From: an uncultured Succiniclasticum sp.
GTDB lineage: Bacteria; Bacillota; Negativicutes; Acidaminococcales; Acidaminococcaceae
Direction of reading: 5' to 3'
NCBI GenBank assembly: GCA_905235335.1
Contig: CAJOKZ010000007.1
Span: forward strand, 1 to 33,366
DNA: 33,366 nt
In this document: positions 30,742-33,366 of the stretch, in pieces
Layout of the letters: each line of letters opens with the position of its first letter
Numbering within the stretch: the stretch's first letter is position 1
The notes under the pieces: model-generated
Told to the model about the DNA's origin: nothing
Database searches by the model: none
Seen by the model: only the letters and a program-made list of their open reading frames with translations
Position numbers and translations under genes: made by a program

Positions 30742-31620
30742 TTACGAATGTTCTGCCAGCCACCGTTTCACGATCGCGCCTGCTTCCCTGCAGCGCAGGG
30801 CGAGGTGGTGATCGTCGTCCTTCATGTAATGCAGTTCCTTGTCGCCGCCGGCCAGATCATAATTCGCCTGCGCCTGCTCCGGCGTTACGATGCAGTCCTT
30901 TTCCCCGTGAAGGATCAGGAGCGGCCCGTCCTGCCACCCTTGCAGCAGCGCGGCCAGGTCGTACTGAAGCAGGTCCGTGACAAAGGACGCCGGAATCTCG
31001 TCGTGCCCCCGCTCATCCGACAGCACGATGGCTTCCCCCTGTAAGGCCCGCTGAAACGATTCCTCCCCCAGCACCTGCACAAATGTTTTTTTCAGGCTGT
31101 TGGGCGCCGACCACAGCACCAGGCCGTCGGGGCGGTAGGTGTTCCTGGCGTGCCAGCTTTCCGGCCGCGCCTGTTCCGCGGCAGCGTAGCCCGCTACGCT
31201 GTCCCCCGTCGCAGGACTTGCCGCTTCCGCGACGTCGGCGCTGTGTTGTCCCGAAACCGGCCCGCCTTTCGGCGCTTCCTTCCCGCAGGCGGTAATGATG
31301 CAGGTTGCGCCGCCGAAGCTGCGCCCCAGCAGGAACAGTTTTTCCGGCCGCATCGTTTCCCGGACAAAATCCAGCACCGCCTTCAGCTCCGCCACCTGGT
31401 TGCGCAGCATGGTGCACCGGGTAAAGTTGAAGCGGACCACCGTGCAGACCGTTTCGCTGATCTCTTCCGCCAGCAGCGACGCGCGGCCGCCGCCGTCCAT
31501 GGAACCGCGGAACCCGTGGGCCATCACCAGCACAGTGCGGCGCCCGTTTTCCGATTCGCATTCGTGGATCACGCCCTGCAGCCCGCCGACAGGCCCTGCA
31601 AGAGAAAATTTCCGTTTCAT
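30742..31620 (-). CDS. Alpha/beta hydrolase, dienelactone hydrolase-like
   Basis: A 292-residue serine hydrolase. The oxyanion segment VMAHGFRGSMDGGGR (33-47), nucleophile S101 in LLGRSFGGAT, acid D242 in LHGEKDCIV and base H271 or H272 in DDDHHLALR are visible. It resembles YjfP/acylaminoacyl-peptidase-type small hydrolases; substrate unknown. Between about 114 and 160, where a cap is often inserted, there is an alanine-rich low-complexity stretch (including ADVAEAASPATGDSVAGYAA). GGAGG precedes the ATG at 31620. Codons are much richer in G/C at third positions than in the genes to the left. Confidence 0.85.
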   Translation of the reverse strand: MKRKFSLAGPVGGLQGVIHECESENGRRTVLVMAHGFRGSMDGGGRASLLAEEISETVCTVVRFNFTRCTMLRNQVAELKAVLDFVRETMRPEKLFLLGRSFGGATCIITACGKEAPKGGPVSGQHSADVAEAASPATGDSVAGYAAAEQARPESWHARNTYRPDGLVLWSAPNSLKKTFVQVLGEESFQRALQGEAIVLSDERGHDEIPASFVTDLLQYDLAALLQGWQDGPLLILHGEKDCIVTPEQAQANYDLAGGDKELHYMKDDDHHLALRCREAGAIVKRWLAEHS

Positions 31621-31909
31621 ATGACCTCCGACCCTCCTAAACCGCATCTGCCATTTCCGTAATTTGTTTGAAAAAATCCCCGCTCCACAAAGAAAGGACG
31701 GACCGGGCCATAATAAATGGCAGCGCATCCTTTTCTGCCTGCGTGACTGATTGCATAATGCGGCTCACTCAAAGCCTTCTTTGGCGACGCAATCTGAAAA
31801 AATAATCCTTAATAAAGTTGCAACCAAAGCGCAACGAAAAACTTTGCGTCCCGCCTTGATTGCAACGAATTCACGAAATGTTATGTCCCGTTTCCGACGA
31901 TGCCAGCCT
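31621..31909. other. Intergenic region with nested inverted repeats
   Basis: Contains a nested inverted repeat (31817-31827 with 31856-31866, ten of eleven pairing; inner 31830-31834 with 31844-31848) and a looser one around 31751-31796 (GATTGC with GCAATC). Neither has a T run typical of a terminator. No gene seen. Confidence 0.5.
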
Positions 31910-32752
31910 TTACGCAACACCGCCGCCGATTTTTTCCATAAAATCGGCCACTGCCTTGTTAAATTTATCCGCTTCCAGCCAGAACAAAAGGTGCCCGCCT
32001 TTTTCGAAGGGAACGAATTCGCTCTGCGGGATCTGGGACGCGATCCACCGGCCCTGCTTCACGCTGGCGGGGAAGATGCCGCTGTCCCCGGCCACCACCA
32101 GCACCGGAACCTCAATCGTCGGCAGCACATCCGTATAATCGCTGTAGCAGTAATCCCCGTACAACGCGATCCCCATATAAGGCGGCAGTTTCATCAGTTC
32201 CTCATACAGCCAGTCCATGCCTTCGGGCACTACGCCGTCTTTAAAAATTTTAGTAGCGAAGGCCTTCACAAACCCTTCGTGATTTTTCAGGATGCCGCTC
32301 ACGAACGCATTGAAGCCTTCCAGATTGTAATTGTGCAGACCGTGGGAATTCCACTCGCCGCTGCTGAAGGGGAACGGCGTCATGTCGATCAGCCCCAGCC
32401 CGGCCAGACGTCCCTTCTCTTTGCCAAACTGTTTCCAGTAGGACAGCATGGTAGGCCCGCCCATGGACCAGCCCATCAGCAAAATGTCATGCAGGTCCAG
32501 CGCGGTCACGACTTCCTGGATGTCCTGCGCCAGCCGGTCGATCCGGTACCCGTCGATCCCTTTGGAGGAACGCCCGTGCCCCCGCAGGTCGATGGTCACT
32601 ACCGTGTACCTGTCCCGCAGGCCTTCCGCGTTCTTTTTGTAAAAACGCCCGGAACAGCCCCAGCCGTGGATCAGCACCACCGGCCGGCCGCTTCCTTCGA
32701 CCTCATAATAAATGTGTGCGCCGTCGCTTACCTTTATCAAACCGCTTTTCAA
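31910..32752 (-). CDS. Alpha/beta hydrolase
   Basis: A 280-residue hydrolase of the haloperoxidase/enol-lactonase type. Visible are the oxyanion-hole VVLIHGWGCSGRF, VVTIDLRGHGRSSK, nucleophile S96 in LMGWSMGGP, acid D223 in VVAGDSGIFP and base H254 in FEKGGHLLFWLE. It carries a helical cap between about 125 and 200 and has no signal peptide. The start is TTG 32752, spaced seven bases from AGGAGG; an upstream in-frame ATG at 32821 has no ribosome binding site. Like its neighbour it is G+C-rich. The specific substrate cannot be told. Confidence 0.87.
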   Translation of the reverse strand: MKSGLIKVSDGAHIYYEVEGSGRPVVLIHGWGCSGRFYKKNAEGLRDRYTVVTIDLRGHGRSSKGIDGYRIDRLAQDIQEVVTALDLHDILLMGWSMGGPTMLSYWKQFGKEKGRLAGLGLIDMTPFPFSSGEWNSHGLHNYNLEGFNAFVSGILKNHEGFVKAFATKIFKDGVVPEGMDWLYEELMKLPPYMGIALYGDYCYSDYTDVLPTIEVPVLVVAGDSGIFPASVKQGRWIASQIPQSEFVPFEKGGHLLFWLEADKFNKAVADFMEKIGGGVA

Positions 32753-32877
32753 GATATTCCCTCCTTTTCCGCAACACCGGCCGTAAAAACGCCCGGCTCC
32801 GTAATACACAAGCCCTTTCATGCTGAATATGGAAACTGAAAAAACATGCGGCCTATGCGTATTTTCGACTTATGTAT

Positions 32878-32886
32878 ATTATACCA
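32878..32886 (-). promoter_or_regulatory. Extended -10 promoter of the TTG-start hydrolase
   Basis: On the - strand TGGTATAAT, with the surrounding TATGGTATAATA identical to the promoter of the esterase operon at 24873. The leader would be about 120 bases. Confidence 0.55.
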
Positions 32887-33174
32887 TAAAAATTGCAGTA
32901 AAGCATTACTTCTTGCCTGCGTTTGCCGGGAAGAGGAGCGGCCTCTGCATCGTGTTCCAAGGACGGAAAATTGAGCGGTGATAGACCGTGTCTATTTTAT
33001 TTTGTTTTAGCGAAATATATTATACGTTATCAAAAAAATATCCTGAAGCGCGTGCGTGTGTTGCCCATACGCGATTGTCACGCCATTCTTATCTTCCCTG
33101 GCGTTGTTCTTGTTTTCTTTTAAATACATCTGAAACCCTTGATAGCATCACGCAGCAGATTCTTGCAACGCATA

Positions 33175-33214
33175 AACAAAAACAGCGCAGCCTGTCAGTC
33201 TTGGCAAGCCGCGC
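33175..33214 (-). terminator. Probable terminator of the right-edge gene
   Basis: Read on the - strand, a G+C stem (33206-33214 with 33185-33193, seven of nine pairing) is followed by a T-rich run (33182-33175), about 57 bases after the stop codon. Confidence 0.5.
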
Positions 33215-33270
33215 CGGTGTGCGGGAATCATTACAAAGGCAATCATTCTTTTGTTTTACATTACATCTTG

Positions 33271-33366
33271 TTAAGCCAAAGAATATTTTTGAATCGCAGC
33301 CTTAACCTCTGCCACATCTTTCTTCAGGCGGGTTGCGATTTCTTCCGGCGACATGCCGCTGGCGTA
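33271..33366 (-). CDS. C-terminal end of an unidentified protein (cut by the window edge)
   Basis: The last 31 codons and the TAA of a gene that continues beyond the right edge. The visible part contains GMSPEEIATRLKKDVAEVKA, which looks like a short helix-turn-helix-style tail such as those closing Rpn/PD-(D/E)XK-type transposase-like nucleases, but 31 residues do not allow a family call. Confidence 0.55.
   Translation of the reverse strand, partial: YASGMSPEEIATRLKKDVAEVKAAIQKYSLA

Larger units (their letters stand above)
32753..33270. other. Long gene-free stretch before the right edge
   Basis: Holds the - strand promoter at 32878 and the terminator-like hairpin at 33175. The remaining A+T-rich sequence shows open frames up to 105 codons (+ strand 32988-33305) without ribosome binding sites or motifs, and no repeats that I can identify. 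Confidence 0.5.

Noticed and set aside
31751-32839. A 362-codon + strand frame
   Set aside because: It is antisense to the TTG-start hydrolase, whose catalytic triad is intact.
1-33366. CRISPR array, rRNA operon, complete insertion sequence or prophage
   Set aside because: No regularly spaced direct repeats, rRNA sequence, intact transposase or phage structural gene was found.

Overview
The window reads as chromosomal DNA of a low-to-medium G+C Firmicute, most likely one of the Negativicutes (an Acidaminococcus/Phascolarctobacterium-like anaerobe). This is inferred from gene content: LL-diaminopimelate aminotransferase (DapL) with DapF, a two-subunit Fe-S fumarase, the scpA-scpB-rluB-cmk block, many AGGAGG ribosome binding sites and plain TATAAT promoters. 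No 16S rRNA or single diagnostic gene is present, so the placement is tentative. Most of the window is ordinary housekeeping sequence on the + strand, with two short blocks on the - strand and a changed base composition at the right end.

Left part (1-11,851): lysine/peptidoglycan precursor genes dapF and dapL; a small secreted protein; a two-gene AAA ATPase + HNH nuclease pair that looks like a Septu (PtuA/PtuB) anti-phage module; a compact inverted-repeat element right behind it; the sugar-nucleotide genes for a phosphohexomutase, galU and galE; an ABC-F protein; and tadA.

Middle (11,950-21,440): a tRNA-Ser(CGA) followed by a decayed serine-recombinase tail and two strong hairpin terminators; an isocitrate-lyase/PEP-mutase family enzyme; a secreted protein of 470 residues with a glycine zipper and an 11-residue repeat; an interval with two interleaved inverted repeats that could fold as a pseudoknot RNA; trmO; a closely spaced run (thioesterase, a 34-codon ORF, a CofE-like protein, a membrane-anchored protein, the XTP/dITP pyrophosphatase, a YfcE-like phosphoesterase); and the fumarase pair with an unknown gene behind it.

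Right part (21,525-33,366): a - strand trio (esterase, ATP-grasp enzyme, diaminopropionate ammonia-lyase) that may be one pathway; divergently, a + strand chromosome-maintenance/translation operon (site-2 protease, scpA, scpB, rluB-type pseudouridine synthase, HI0933-type flavoprotein, cmk); then a G+C-rich stretch with palindromes, two - strand alpha/beta hydrolases with different codon choice, a long gene-free stretch, and the last 31 codons of a gene that continues past the window.

The best candidates for something beyond routine annotation are the Septu-like pair with its terminator-abutting start, the interleaved-repeat RNA candidate upstream of trmO, the esterase/ATP-grasp/ammonia-lyase trio, and the secreted glycine-zipper protein.
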